A stretch of DNA of 37,303 nt, from positions 1-37,303 of IMG/VR virus record IMGVR_UViG_3300040806_001299; one strand, 5' to 3'. Positions within the stretch are counted from its first letter, which is position 1. The number at the start of each line of letters is the position of its first letter. The notes beneath the pieces are model-generated. The model searched no databases. It had not been told where the DNA came from and saw nothing but the letters and a program-made list of their open reading frames with translations. The position numbers and the translations under genes are program-made. Below, piece after piece: positions 23,201-31,345 of this stretch. Origin of the DNA: a virus.

Positions 23201-23303
23201 ATTGATTGAAGGGCTGTATTTGCTATACTATCGTATAAGATACAGACAAATGCTAACTTTTAAATATGTCGAACCAGAACGAGATAACAGAACTTCGCAG
23301 TGA
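23046..23303 (+). CDS. Two-span membrane protein overlapping its neighbours
   Basis: 85 residues if started at ATG 23046 (GGGAAG at 23031-23036 is a passable site); the frame is open from 22995. Spans: YFTILIGWLYSYFIVLSALPFF and CVHVYVALRLIEGLYLLYY, then basic RIRYRQ. It overlaps the upstream gene by 155 bases and the downstream gene by 38. Overlapping small membrane genes are common in lysis cassettes, but a frameshift error splitting one gene in two is an alternative. Confidence 0.5.
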   Translation: MRIMDHPLAMYFTILIGWLYSYFIVLSALPFFLDVNTRELTWGCVHVYVALRLIEGLYLLYYRIRYRQMLTFKYVEPERDNRTSQ

Positions 23304-23655
23304 TATTAAAGAGCAAACAAAAGAGATTGCTAACTTAACTACAAGCATCACTCAGTTAGTTGAAAGCTATAAATACCACAAAGAAGTAACAGACAGCCAC
23401 ACGCAAGAGATTAAAGTTTTGCATGAAGCTAACAATAATACAGATGCAAAGTTCAACGAATTCTTACTTGAATACAAGCCAGTCTTAGATCAGGCAAAGG
23501 CAAGTAACGAAAAGTACAAAGATACACTATCAGAAGCAAAGAAGTTTTTTGATGGTAGAAGCATTACAAAGCAAAGAGCGATTACAGCTGTTGTTTGTGC
23601 ATTTTGCATTGCGGTAGGCGCTAAAGCACCAGATGTATTAAAATTATTTATGTGA
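23266..23655 (+). CDS. Coiled-coil protein with C-terminal membrane anchor
   Basis: 129 residues. Residues 1-90 are heptad-rich coiled coil (ITELRSDIKEQTKEIANLT...), then a basic 'KKFFDGRSITKQRA' and a terminal span 'ITAVVCAFCIAVGA'. A tail-anchored coiled coil of this size in a membrane-gene cluster could be a lysis regulator or spanin-like part, although classical i-spanins anchor at the N-terminus. Terminator follows at 23675. Confidence 0.65.
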   Translation: MSNQNEITELRSDIKEQTKEIANLTTSITQLVESYKYHKEVTDSHTQEIKVLHEANNNTDAKFNEFLLEYKPVLDQAKASNEKYKDTLSEAKKFFDGRSITKQRAITAVVCAFCIAVGAKAPDVLKLFM

Positions 23656-23674
23656 TTAAACCCGACAAGACCAC

Positions 23675-23697
23675 AGCCAACTAGTTTGGCTTTTTTT
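23675..23697 (+). terminator. Terminator of the early/middle block
   Basis: AGCCAA (23675-23680), loop CTAGT, TTGGCT (23686-23691), T run to 23697. Confidence 0.82.
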
Positions 23698-23713
23698 ATA
23701 TCTGTGTTAATAT
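23686..23713 (+). promoter_or_regulatory. Promoter overlapping the terminator
   Basis: TTGGCT (23686-23691), which is also the right arm of the terminator, 16 bp, TAATAT (23708-23713) preceded by TG at 23705-23706. Confidence 0.4.
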
Positions 23714-23766
23714 GATTACACAGCAATTCACTCTAATTGTTTTTGTTGATTCATAATTCACCTTGA

Positions 23767-23796
23767 AGCCCAATTTTCACAAGTTGGGCTTTTTTT
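23767..23796 (+). terminator. Second tandem terminator
   Basis: AGCCCAA (23767-23773), 10-base loop, TTGGGCT (23784-23790), T run to 23796. Together with 23675 it insulates the late genes. Confidence 0.82.
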
Positions 23797-23812
23797 ATGC
23801 CTATGTTAAAAT
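23784..23812 (+). promoter_or_regulatory. Candidate late promoter before terminase
   Basis: TTGGGC (23784-23789), again the terminator right arm, then exactly 17 bp to TAAAAT (23807-23812) with TG at 23804-23805. It lies 42 bp before the small terminase gene. Confidence 0.55.
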
Positions 23813-23853
23813 ATACAAAAGAACTGAGTTCAAACATTTTCTAATAGGGTTAG

Positions 23854-24246
23854 ATGATGAAATTAACCAACAAGCAAGACGCCTTTGTTAAGGCTTATTT
23901 GCTAAATGGTTTCAATGCAACACAGGCAGCTATAGAGGCAGGGTATTCAGAAAAAACCGCGTACTCTATAGGTAATGAGAACCTGAGCAAACCTGAAATC
24001 AAGAAAGCAATAGAAGAACACCAAAAAAAATCAAACGAAAACTTCGCGTGGTCTAAGCAGAAGAAACTGGAAATGTTGGAGCGCGTAGCTATTCAGTGCT
24101 CACACGATAGCGAAGAAAAGGGTATGTTAAACGCCCAGGCTGTTATAGCTGCAATTAAAGAGCATAACTTAATGCAGGGTGATAATGCGCCAACACAAAC
24201 AGAAAACACGCACAAGATTATCCCAGCTGACGATACTGAATGGTAG
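23854..24246 (+). CDS. terS: Terminase small subunit
   Basis: 130 residues. 'LTNKQDAFVKAYLLNGFNATQAAIEAGYSEKTAYSIGNENLSKPEIKKAIEEH' is the classic small terminase HTH domain (Terminase_2 type) that recognises the packaging site. A helical oligomerisation region and a tail reaching into the large subunit gene follow. The ATG at 23857 would give a protein one residue shorter. First gene of the late block; overlaps the large subunit by 7 bases. Confidence 0.92.
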   Translation: MMKLTNKQDAFVKAYLLNGFNATQAAIEAGYSEKTAYSIGNENLSKPEIKKAIEEHQKKSNENFAWSKQKKLEMLERVAIQCSHDSEEKGMLNAQAVIAAIKEHNLMQGDNAPTQTENTHKIIPADDTEW

Positions 24247-25478
24247 ACCTTCGCAAGTTTCAGCAACACGTAAAAGACAAGTCGCCGGCATTCGTACCTT
24301 TATTTACTCACAAGCACAGGTACGAAGTTGCGTGGGGCGGTGCTGGTAGCGGTAAATCTCATATTGTAGCTAGAAAGCTACTTTATAGAATGCTGCAGGA
24401 GTCACACGTAAAGCACAATATACTAATTATTCGTAAAGTTGACCGCACCATTAAAAAGTCCACCTGGACGCTAATGAAAAACATCATTAGCAAATGGGGT
24501 CTAACTGACCAGTTTCACTTTAACCAGACTGACCGCACCATGATATGGAAGGAAAGCGCCTCTCAGTTTATGTTTAGCGGCTTGGATGATGTTGAAAAGC
24601 TAAAGTCTATCGAGGGCGTGACGAGCATCTGGTGTGAAGAAGCGACCGAGCTTTTGCAAGAGGACTTTGAGCAGCTTGATTTGCGCCTACGTGGTGAGCA
24701 TGGGTGTTTAAAGCAAATAACCTTAACTCTTAACCCAATAAGCGAGCAACACTGGATTAAAAAAATATTCTTTGATGATCCAATTGATGATGTGTTTACA
24801 CTCAAGACAACTTACCTTGACAACTCATTTATTGATGATGAATACAAACTGGTAATGGGGAACAAGAAGAAGTCAAATCCTCGCTATTACAACATTTATG
24901 CTTTGGGTAACTGGGGTACGGCAGAAGGTCTTATATTCAATAATGTTACCCAGCGATTAATCAAAGAGGATGAGCTTATCGGGCTTGATTGTATACAGGG
25001 CTTAGACTTTGGTTACACTAACGACCCTACATCGTTTAATTTAAGCTACATCGACAGAAAGAATAAGCGCCTATTTGTATATGACGGATTCTATGAGAAA
25101 GGAATGAGCAACGAGCGCATTGCGGAGCGGATGAAAGAGAAGCTTGTTCATAGGCATATGACCACAGCAGATAGCGCAGAACCAAAATCAATCGACAGTT
25201 TGAAAAGCAAAGGAATAAGAATAGAGGCAGCCAAAAAAGGCAAAGACTCAATTAATGCTGGTATCGACTTCTTAACAGAGTACGAAATAATAATAAATGC
25301 TCATCTAGTTGAATTTATGACCGAAGCTCTGAATTACTCATGGGATATTGACAAGAAAACAAACAAACCGACAAACAAACCTATTGATGACTTCAATCAT
25401 TTTTGGGATTCACTTAGATATGCGACTGAAAAATATCACGCTCGCGGCAACTCTCGAAGATTTGCTATGCGTAACTAA
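24240..25478 (+). CDS. terL: Terminase large subunit
   Basis: 412 residues, PBSX/Terminase_3 type. Walker A GGAGSGKS is at 33-40, and a Walker B-like 'SIWCEEATEL' follows near 130. The nuclease domain starts at 'IQGLDFGYTNDPTSFNL' with a later 'TTADSAEPKSIDSLKSKGI'. It packages DNA into proheads and cuts it. This class often packages by headful or cos; the contig gives no clear terminus. Confidence 0.95.
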   Translation: MVDLRKFQQHVKDKSPAFVPLFTHKHRYEVAWGGAGSGKSHIVARKLLYRMLQESHVKHNILIIRKVDRTIKKSTWTLMKNIISKWGLTDQFHFNQTDRTMIWKESASQFMFSGLDDVEKLKSIEGVTSIWCEEATELLQEDFEQLDLRLRGEHGCLKQITLTLNPISEQHWIKKIFFDDPIDDVFTLKTTYLDNSFIDDEYKLVMGNKKKSNPRYYNIYALGNWGTAEGLIFNNVTQRLIKEDELIGLDCIQGLDFGYTNDPTSFNLSYIDRKNKRLFVYDGFYEKGMSNERIAERMKEKLVHRHMTTADSAEPKSIDSLKSKGIRIEAAKKGKDSINAGIDFLTEYEIIINAHLVEFMTEALNYSWDIDKKTNKPTNKPIDDFNHFWDSLRYATEKYHARGNSRRFAMRN

Positions 25479-25487
25479 GGTGTTAAA

Positions 25488-25517
25488 ATGAACAATATTA
25501 TAGTATCGGACTTTTAA
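25488..25517 (+). CDS. 9-codon leader ORF before the portal
   Basis: ATG AAC AAT ATT ATA GTA TCG GAC TTT TAA, preceded by a good site (AAGGTGTTAAA). It ends 2 bases before the portal ATG, which has no ribosome site of its own. This suggests reinitiation coupling. Confidence 0.4.
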   Translation: MNNIIVSDF

Positions 25518-25519
25518 AA

Positions 25520-27058
25520 ATGGCTACAGAATTAAGCAAAGGCAAGCTAAGCGAGCCAGATTCGAATTATTGCGAACAGTCTCACTTATGGAAACAGGTG
25601 CGAGCATGTATCGCTGGCAAGTATGAAGTAGACAAGTTAAAGACGTGCCTTCCGCAGCCGTATGATACAGGGCTTTATATTTATAGTGGCATGACTGATG
25701 AGCAGATCAATCACGCAAAGCGATGCCAGCAAATAAATATTAACAAGTCGGCAGCTTATTGGAATCGAGCGAGATTCTTCAATGCCACAGGTAGAACATT
25801 TGAATCTCTTGGTGGTATGATTTGGTCGCAAGAGCCAGAAGTCGAGTTGGATGCTAGCGTTGCTTATCTTGAGAAGAACGCAAACGGTTCTGGTATGGGT
25901 TTGCGTGATGTTGCTCAGTGCATTACTGATGAAAACGTTTCATTGGGTAGACTTGGCGCTCTTGCTGATATGCCAGAAAATCAAAGTGCACTAACTCGCC
26001 AACAAATGGAAAGTGGAGAAAATGCAGCTCGCATTGTCATGTATAAAGCTGAAAGCATTGTTTACTCGCGCACAGATAAAAGTGGTAATCTTGTTGAGGT
26101 TAGACTTGTTGAAGTTCACCAAGAAGAAAAACCAATGGGCGAAGGCGCTCTTGCTTATTGCATAAACATAGAAAACGTTATTTACACTAGACAACTAGTA
26201 ATGATTGACGGTGTTTATCACAACCGCCTATTTAATGATAAAGATGAGTTGATTTCAGATGTAATCCCGTTCGCTAACAATTCAGCGTTTAACTTTATTC
26301 CATTTCAGTTTTTTGGTGCTGATAAAAATACACATGAATATGGTAAGATCCCACTTTATGACTTGGCTAGCCAAAATATAGGCCATTATGGGTATGATGC
26401 AGACAATAGGACTCATTTGCACTATTGGGCATCAGGCATAACAAACGTATTTACAAGCATGGATGCAATGCAGTTTTACGAGCTTAACCCTAATGGATTG
26501 GATTGTAGTCCTGGCGGCTCAAATCAACTTGGTGCTGATGATAGGGTTGAATACTTGCAAAGCACATCTGATGGCGCAGTTTCCAGTGAAATGGAAAAAG
26601 ACGAGAGGCGCATGATTATGCTTGGCGCTCAATTAGTACAAGAAGCTAACACAAATCAAACTTTAGGCGCTAAAGAAATGGAGTTTGGCGCAAGCGTATC
26701 GACACTAAAACGCATCACTCACAATTGCTCAAAAGGTATCGAGAATTTAATTAACTGGTGCGCCATGTTTATGGGTTCAAGCGGTGAGTCAACTTACAAA
26801 CTAAACACTGATTTTGTAACTGACAACATGACACCGGAAATGATTAATGCTCACTTTGCGCTTGTTCAAGGCGGTGTACTGCCAGTTGAAACAATTTACG
26901 AGACAGCGCGAAAGGCTGAGCTGACAAAGCTTGATAATCAAGAAATTGCAGACTTAGCGCGCGAATCTGATTTGGGTATGAATGGTGAGTCAGAAGAAGT
27001 TGCGCGACTACGAGCTGAAAACGAAGCATTACGCGAGCAATTAAATGGCACTGAATGA
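25520..27058 (+). CDS. Portal protein (DUF4055 type)
   Basis: 512 residues. 'GMIWSQEPEVELDASVAYLEKNANGSG', 'IPFQFFGADKNTHEYGKIPLYDLASQNIGHY' and 'ALVQGGVLPVETIYE' are typical of DUF4055 portal proteins, which form the dodecameric ring through which DNA enters and leaves the capsid. A C-terminal coiled coil (EEVARLRAENEALREQL) ends the protein. It follows the terminase and overlaps the head morphogenesis gene by 14 bases. Confidence 0.9.
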   Translation: MATELSKGKLSEPDSNYCEQSHLWKQVRACIAGKYEVDKLKTCLPQPYDTGLYIYSGMTDEQINHAKRCQQININKSAAYWNRARFFNATGRTFESLGGMIWSQEPEVELDASVAYLEKNANGSGMGLRDVAQCITDENVSLGRLGALADMPENQSALTRQQMESGENAARIVMYKAESIVYSRTDKSGNLVEVRLVEVHQEEKPMGEGALAYCINIENVIYTRQLVMIDGVYHNRLFNDKDELISDVIPFANNSAFNFIPFQFFGADKNTHEYGKIPLYDLASQNIGHYGYDADNRTHLHYWASGITNVFTSMDAMQFYELNPNGLDCSPGGSNQLGADDRVEYLQSTSDGAVSSEMEKDERRMIMLGAQLVQEANTNQTLGAKEMEFGASVSTLKRITHNCSKGIENLINWCAMFMGSSGESTYKLNTDFVTDNMTPEMINAHFALVQGGVLPVETIYETARKAELTKLDNQEIADLARESDLGMNGESEEVARLRAENEALREQLNGTE

Positions 27059-28166
27059 TGATTTAGTTGCGATTTACTCGCAGCATCAAATCTATTTGCA
27101 GAAGGTTGCGGCTAAATATGGCAATGATGTCGTTCCACACCTTGAGCGTATCCAATCTGGTGTAAATGATATATTCGAGCATTACCGAGGAATGAACTTA
27201 ACGCCTAAGCGCGAGGAAAGAATTAAGGCTCAGATTAACGAGCTTACACGCTTAGAGCTGCAAGATTACATTAAGAATTTAAAGTCCGATACTAAAGGTG
27301 TTGGCGAATACGAAGCGCAGTTTGCAGCACGCACTCTTGATGACATTATAGAGTCAGATGATTTTAATGCTGTGGTACCGACAGCTACACAGGTAAACAC
27401 ATTAGCCATAGCATCGCCTATAAAGCTAGGTGAAAACAATTTTATTACGTATAACACGATGATGCGTAATTATTGGCAGAAATGGACTGATGAAATAGAC
27501 GCTATTGTTCAGCAGGGCTTTTTAGCTGGCGGCACAATACAAGATATTCAATCGCGAGTAATGCAAGCCATGCAGTTAGAAGGTGAGGTTTCTAAAACCG
27601 CGCTGTCACGCGCTAAGCGCTCAGCAAGAGCTATTGCTATAACTGGTATTAACCATTACTCAAACCAAGCAACAATAGCTTTTGTTGATGTTAACGATGA
27701 TGCGTTGATTGGTTATCGGTCTATATCTGTTCTGGACTCTAGAACAAGTCAGCAATGCAGGAGCTTAGATCAAGAGTTTGCAGCAAAGGATGATGCTAAG
27801 GCATTGGCAAGGATAAAAGCTCCGAGCCATCCGAGTTGCAGAAGAAAGCTTGTTTATGAAGTCGCTGACAAATACAAGTTTGATGACGAAGATTTGCAGC
27901 GCTCATCGAATTTTAGGATTGATGGTAAACTAGACCCGAAACCAGTTAAGAGTGGTCAGCGATACTATGATTACATGGCTAAGCTATCAGCTAAAGACCA
28001 GGACGCGATACTTGGGCCAACTTTAGGCAAGGCATTTAGAAAGCTAAATGACCCGGACAAGTTTGCTAAGCTAACAATTGATTCGCTCGGCAATCCGTTA
28101 ACTATCACAGAATTAAAGCAGCGCGACAACGAATTAAGTCGCATACTTAAACAACAGAAAGGCTGA
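27045..28166 (+). CDS. Head morphogenesis protein (Mu gpF / SPP1 gp7-like)
   Basis: 373 residues. The C-terminal domain holds 'RAIAITGINHYSNQATIAF', 'VLDSRTSQQCRSLDQEFA' and 'KAPSHPSCRRKLVYEV', the conserved D-x-R-T-S-x-x-C ... P-x-H-P-x-C-R pattern of minor head proteins that sit at the portal and may be injected. The N-terminal half is helical. It overlaps the portal by 14 bases, the usual order. Confidence 0.9.
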   Translation: MALNDDLVAIYSQHQIYLQKVAAKYGNDVVPHLERIQSGVNDIFEHYRGMNLTPKREERIKAQINELTRLELQDYIKNLKSDTKGVGEYEAQFAARTLDDIIESDDFNAVVPTATQVNTLAIASPIKLGENNFITYNTMMRNYWQKWTDEIDAIVQQGFLAGGTIQDIQSRVMQAMQLEGEVSKTALSRAKRSARAIAITGINHYSNQATIAFVDVNDDALIGYRSISVLDSRTSQQCRSLDQEFAAKDDAKALARIKAPSHPSCRRKLVYEVADKYKFDDEDLQRSSNFRIDGKLDPKPVKSGQRYYDYMAKLSAKDQDAILGPTLGKAFRKLNDPDKFAKLTIDSLGNPLTITELKQRDNELSRILKQQKG

Positions 28167-28194
28167 GCCTTTTAAATACCTAGAGGGTAACACT

Positions 28195-28884
28195 ATGACG
28201 TTTGATTTATCTAAAGTTGAAGGTTTATCGGAAGACCAAATTGCAGCAATTACAGCGCAGCATAATACAGCAGTTGAGCAAGAAACGGCTGGTCTTGTGA
28301 ATAAAACACAAGAGCTATTGAACGAAAAGAAGACTGTTCAAGCTACAGCGCAAGAGCAAGCTCAAGCATTAGAGCAAGCGCGACAAGCGGCAGTAAAAGC
28401 GGAAGAAGAAAGATTAAAGCTAGCTGGTGATATGGACGGATTAAAGTCTCACTACGAAAGCCAACTTGCGGAGCAGACAGCAATCGCTCAGCAAGAGGCG
28501 CAAAACGCAAAGCAAGCACTTGAAAGAGATAGGAAAAACACAGCCTTAAATGGCGCTTTATCGCTAATTCACGATGACTTCAAAGACGTGTCAAGTGCTT
28601 TATTGGATTCAATGATTAAAATTGATTATAATGAACAAGGCGAAGCATTAACAAAATTTATGAAAGATGGTAATGTTGTCGCTAATAGCGTTGATGAGTT
28701 CAAAGGTTGGGCTGCTGAACAAGATTCGTTTAAGCGCATTATGAATGGTGTCAATTCAAGTGGCGCAAATTCAACAGGCGGAAATGGTGGCGGAGCCTCT
28801 AGTTTTGCTGGTAAACAATATTCAGAGATGAGTGCGGCAGAAAAAACAGCTTACCTATCTCAAGTTAAAACTATTAGAAACTAG
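28195..28884 (+). CDS. Scaffold-like protein
   Basis: 229 residues. Residues 20-125 form an Ala/Gln/Glu-rich coiled coil, followed by a short globular part ('NGALSLIHDDFKDVSSALLDSMIKI'), a Ser/Gly linker (SSGANSTGGNGGGASS) and a helical C-terminus (YSEMSAAEKTAYL). Length, coiled coil and position before the capsid gene fit a capsid scaffold. No protease gene is visible, so the scaffold may exit intact. Confidence 0.8.
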   Translation: MTFDLSKVEGLSEDQIAAITAQHNTAVEQETAGLVNKTQELLNEKKTVQATAQEQAQALEQARQAAVKAEEERLKLAGDMDGLKSHYESQLAEQTAIAQQEAQNAKQALERDRKNTALNGALSLIHDDFKDVSSALLDSMIKIDYNEQGEALTKFMKDGNVVANSVDEFKGWAAEQDSFKRIMNGVNSSGANSTGGNGGGASSFAGKQYSEMSAAEKTAYLSQVKTIRN

Positions 28885-28895
28885 GAGAAACGAAA

Positions 28896-29849
28896 ATGGC
28901 TTTAGGTGATTTTCAAATCTTTAATGATTACGCATACCGCGCGTTCGCTGTAACATTGCAGGGAAACGTGCAGTTATTTAATCAAGGAACACGCGGCGCT
29001 ATTGTGTTGGACACAATGGCATTTGCAGGTGATTTACATCAAAAGGCGGCTTTTGAAAACTTAAGTTCGCTTGTTGGCAACCGAAACCCAGCATCAACCG
29101 CAGCTGCAACAACTCACGCCCTTAAAGAGTTACTAAAAATCGACACTAAAGTCGGTTGGGGCACTCCAAACATTGAGTACACAAATACATCATTTGACTG
29201 GACTAATCGAGATCCTAAAGAAGCAGGCCGTTTATTTGGCGAAGATATTGCTCAAGGTGCTTTATGGTACATGCTTAACTCTGCGCTTTACAGTGCTGTA
29301 GCTGCAATTGATGATGCAGATGTAACATATGACGGCACAGCTGGCACAGCGAGCTTAGATTCACTAAATGCTGGCGCTGCAAAGTTTGGCGATCGTCAAA
29401 TGCAAATTGCTGCATGGGTTATGCACTCTAAATCAATGAATGATATTTGGGGTAACTCGTTACAAAACTCAAACCGACTATTTGAATTTGGCAATGTTGC
29501 TATTGTTTCAGACCCATTTGGCCGACCTTTAGTTTATACGGATTCTGATGCTCTATTCTTTGATAATGCAGGTACTAACAACTATCACCAGTTGGGCTTG
29601 GTTGCTGGCGGTATCTCAGTGCAAGATCAAGGTGATATGCGCTCTTATGAAGATCTCGACTTGTCAGAAGAAAATGCCAAGCAAATTATGAAAGCCGAAG
29701 GTTCTTTTGGTTTGGGTATCAAAGGTTATACATGGGATAAGACTGTGACAAAACCGAATGATGCAGCATTGGCTAATGCAGCAAACTGGAGTCGTGTTAC
29801 TGACTTAGGTCACAAAGATACAGCCGGCGTAATTGTTACAACACTTTAA
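28896..29849 (+). CDS. Major capsid protein
   Basis: 317 residues, ribosome site AGGAGA. Starts MALGDFQIFNDYAYRAF, with 'GTRGAIVLDTMAFAGDL', 'AGRLFGEDIAQGALWYMLNSALYSAVAAI', 'WVMHSKSMNDIWG' and 'FGNVAIVSDPFGRPLVYTD'. The latter two are the strand and loop patterns seen in the P-domain of HK97-fold capsids. The position directly after the scaffold fits. There is no obvious N-terminal cleavage region. Confidence 0.88.
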   Translation: MALGDFQIFNDYAYRAFAVTLQGNVQLFNQGTRGAIVLDTMAFAGDLHQKAAFENLSSLVGNRNPASTAAATTHALKELLKIDTKVGWGTPNIEYTNTSFDWTNRDPKEAGRLFGEDIAQGALWYMLNSALYSAVAAIDDADVTYDGTAGTASLDSLNAGAAKFGDRQMQIAAWVMHSKSMNDIWGNSLQNSNRLFEFGNVAIVSDPFGRPLVYTDSDALFFDNAGTNNYHQLGLVAGGISVQDQGDMRSYEDLDLSEENAKQIMKAEGSFGLGIKGYTWDKTVTKPNDAALANAANWSRVTDLGHKDTAGVIVTTL

Positions 29850-29858
29850 GGAGGTGTT

Positions 29859-30026
29859 ATGTCTAACAAGAAATTATATAAAAAAAGCGATGTAGTTTTA
29901 ACTTATGATGACAAAAAAGTAACAGCGGCATCATTTGAATTACACGACTTTAAAGATAAAGAAGTTTCTGGCGAAGATTACTACGTTGCCAAAGCAATTA
30001 AGCTTGGCGCAAAAAAAGCGAAATAA
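29859..30026 (+). CDS. Small basic capsid-adjacent protein
   Basis: 55 residues with a near-perfect site (AAGGAGGTGTT before ATG). Lys-rich, beta-type (KKLYKKSDVVLTYDDKKVT), ending GAKKAK. Position right after the capsid gene and strong translation suggest a decoration or stabilising protein, which is inference. Confidence 0.7.
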   Translation: MSNKKLYKKSDVVLTYDDKKVTAASFELHDFKDKEVSGEDYYVAKAIKLGAKKAK

Positions 30027-30052
30027 TAAAAGCCAAAACGTAAACCAAAAAA

Positions 30053-30074
30053 AGCCGCTGAATAGTGGCTTTTT
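30053..30074 (+). terminator. Terminator after the capsid genes
   Basis: AGCCGCT (30053-30059), loop GAAT, AGTGGCT (30064-30070; one G-T pair), extended by flanking A and T runs; T tract to 30074. It would lower expression of downstream surface genes relative to the capsid. Confidence 0.72.
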
Positions 30075-30094
30075 ACTTATGCGGACATTAGAAC

Positions 30095-30760
30095 ATGAGT
30101 AATACAAGAGACGGGCTATTAGCTCAAATTATTGTCGCACTAGGCGGCACAGTGAGAAACCATAATAACAGAAATATGCTACTAGAAGATTGGCGCGACG
30201 CTGTTGGAGGTGGAGCACCTACAGAGAGGTGGTATTTCTCTGGTAATGGTGTAGACCAATACATAAATCTAGCAAATGAAATTTCACTGTCTGGCGATTT
30301 TGAATTTAAAGCATACTTAGAGAGAAACACAACAAGTGCAACTGCTATTTTTGGTGGCACAAACCTCAGTAGGTGTTACGAGCAAGTAGATGGGAGAATA
30401 GAGATAGCTGACAGCGCAGGGATTAATATTAATGGCGTCCTAACCGACATAGCTAATGGAGAGTTATACTATTTGGAGCTGAAAAGAGTTTCCGGAACTA
30501 TATCAGCATACGTAAATGGTGAGTTTAAGGGGGATGGAACCTACAGCGATACTGTAAGTATAACTGGTATCATGAGGCCGCAAGTAATAACCAAATTGCG
30601 CACAGGTAGGGTTTATAACGTAGTTATAATTGACAATGGAACTGAAGTTTTAAACATGCCGCTAGATGATAGCTTTGCAAACAACCCTACAGCAAGGAAC
30701 ACAGTCGGCGATAATGCTACAATCATAAATGCAACGGGGGCATCATGGACTCTAGAGTAA
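30095..30760 (+). CDS. LamG/concanavalin-like surface protein
   Basis: 221 residues. An N-terminal helical 'DGLLAQIIVALGGTV' precedes a beta-sandwich: 'ERWYFSGNGVDQYINLANEI', 'DFEFKAYLERN', 'YYLELKRVSGTISAYVNGEF', 'RVYNVVIIDNGTEVLNMPLDDS'. This is the usual LamG-type strand pattern with the closing 'GR-V-Y-N' motif, as in the tail fibres of this phage. It lies among head genes, so it may decorate the capsid or bind host or mucus glycans (inference). Confidence 0.72.
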   Translation: MSNTRDGLLAQIIVALGGTVRNHNNRNMLLEDWRDAVGGGAPTERWYFSGNGVDQYINLANEISLSGDFEFKAYLERNTTSATAIFGGTNLSRCYEQVDGRIEIADSAGININGVLTDIANGELYYLELKRVSGTISAYVNGEFKGDGTYSDTVSITGIMRPQVITKLRTGRVYNVVIIDNGTEVLNMPLDDSFANNPTARNTVGDNATIINATGASWTLE

Positions 30761-31038
30761 TAGAAAAGCACGCTTTTATTCCGCTAGCCTTGTATGATGA
30801 GCATTCACAAATAAGGCCTAACGCTGTCAGTATTGGCAATAGTAAAGTTATCACTTACGCTGAAAGCGAAAAAGGTTCGATGAGAGCGCTAGCTGAGTCT
30901 ACTGGATTTGAGATTAAAGAAGATCAAACAGTTGATGCAGTTATCGCGGCTATCGAGTTAGGCATTGATGCTATTTACGTTACATCAACTCAACAAGCAA
31001 GAGAGGTTGCTTATCATTTTGGAGGTGTTGACGAATGA
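30745..31038 (+). CDS. Unknown small protein
   Basis: 97 residues, overlapping the LamG gene by 16 bases and the next by 4 (ATGA). It has an alpha/beta pattern (VDAVIAAIELGIDAIYVTSTQQ) without known motif. Not recognised. Confidence 0.65.
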   Translation: MDSRVIEKHAFIPLALYDEHSQIRPNAVSIGNSKVITYAESEKGSMRALAESTGFEIKEDQTVDAVIAAIELGIDAIYVTSTQQAREVAYHFGGVDE

Positions 31039-31208
31039 CACGCAACGAGCTGTTAAATCTCATTGGTATTGCATACGGTTTACCAGACGATGACTGTTGG
31101 AGAAATTGCGAGCTAGATAGAATCATAAACATCTTATCTGGCGGAACTGTTACACCATCAGTCACAATGAATGGCAAGCTTCGACAGATACTTGCTTTAA
31201 CTGTATAA
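31035..31208 (+). CDS. Unknown small protein
   Basis: 57 residues, coupled by overlap to the previous gene; GGAGGTG upstream. It resembles the N-termini of neighbouring surface genes: a short helix (NELLNLIGIAYG) then 'DCWRNCELDRIINIL'. It may be a small adaptor. Its stop lies 2 bases before the structured non-coding region. Confidence 0.6.
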   Translation: MTRNELLNLIGIAYGLPDDDCWRNCELDRIINILSGGTVTPSVTMNGKLRQILALTV

Positions 31209-31210
31209 TG

Positions 31211-31320
31211 ATTTTGCGGTTGCCTTGGCAGGGCCGCAAAATGTGGAGCGCTCCCGACCTACTGCCAATACTGCCAATCACTAAGGAATAACGCTCAAAG
31301 GATGAGCTTGCCTGCCAAGG
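31211..31320. other. Highly structured non-coding element
   Basis: No gene lies in 31209-31345. A 9-bp perfect stem, ATTTTGCGG (31211-31219) with CCGCAAAAT (31234-31242), encloses a 14-base loop. CCTTGGCAGG (31223-31232) is the exact inverted repeat of CCTGCCAAGG (31311-31320), so it can alternatively close a 100-base domain. Inside that domain are the perfect palindrome GGAGCGCTCC (31245-31254), a tandem direct repeat ACTGCCAAT (31261-31269, 31270-31278), and the hairpin GCTCA/TGAGC (31293-31307). The first stem and the long-range pairing are mutually exclusive, as in a switch. I do not recognise the RNA class. Confidence 0.65.
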
Positions 31321-31345
31321 TTGTTTGACATTGGAGAAATGACAA

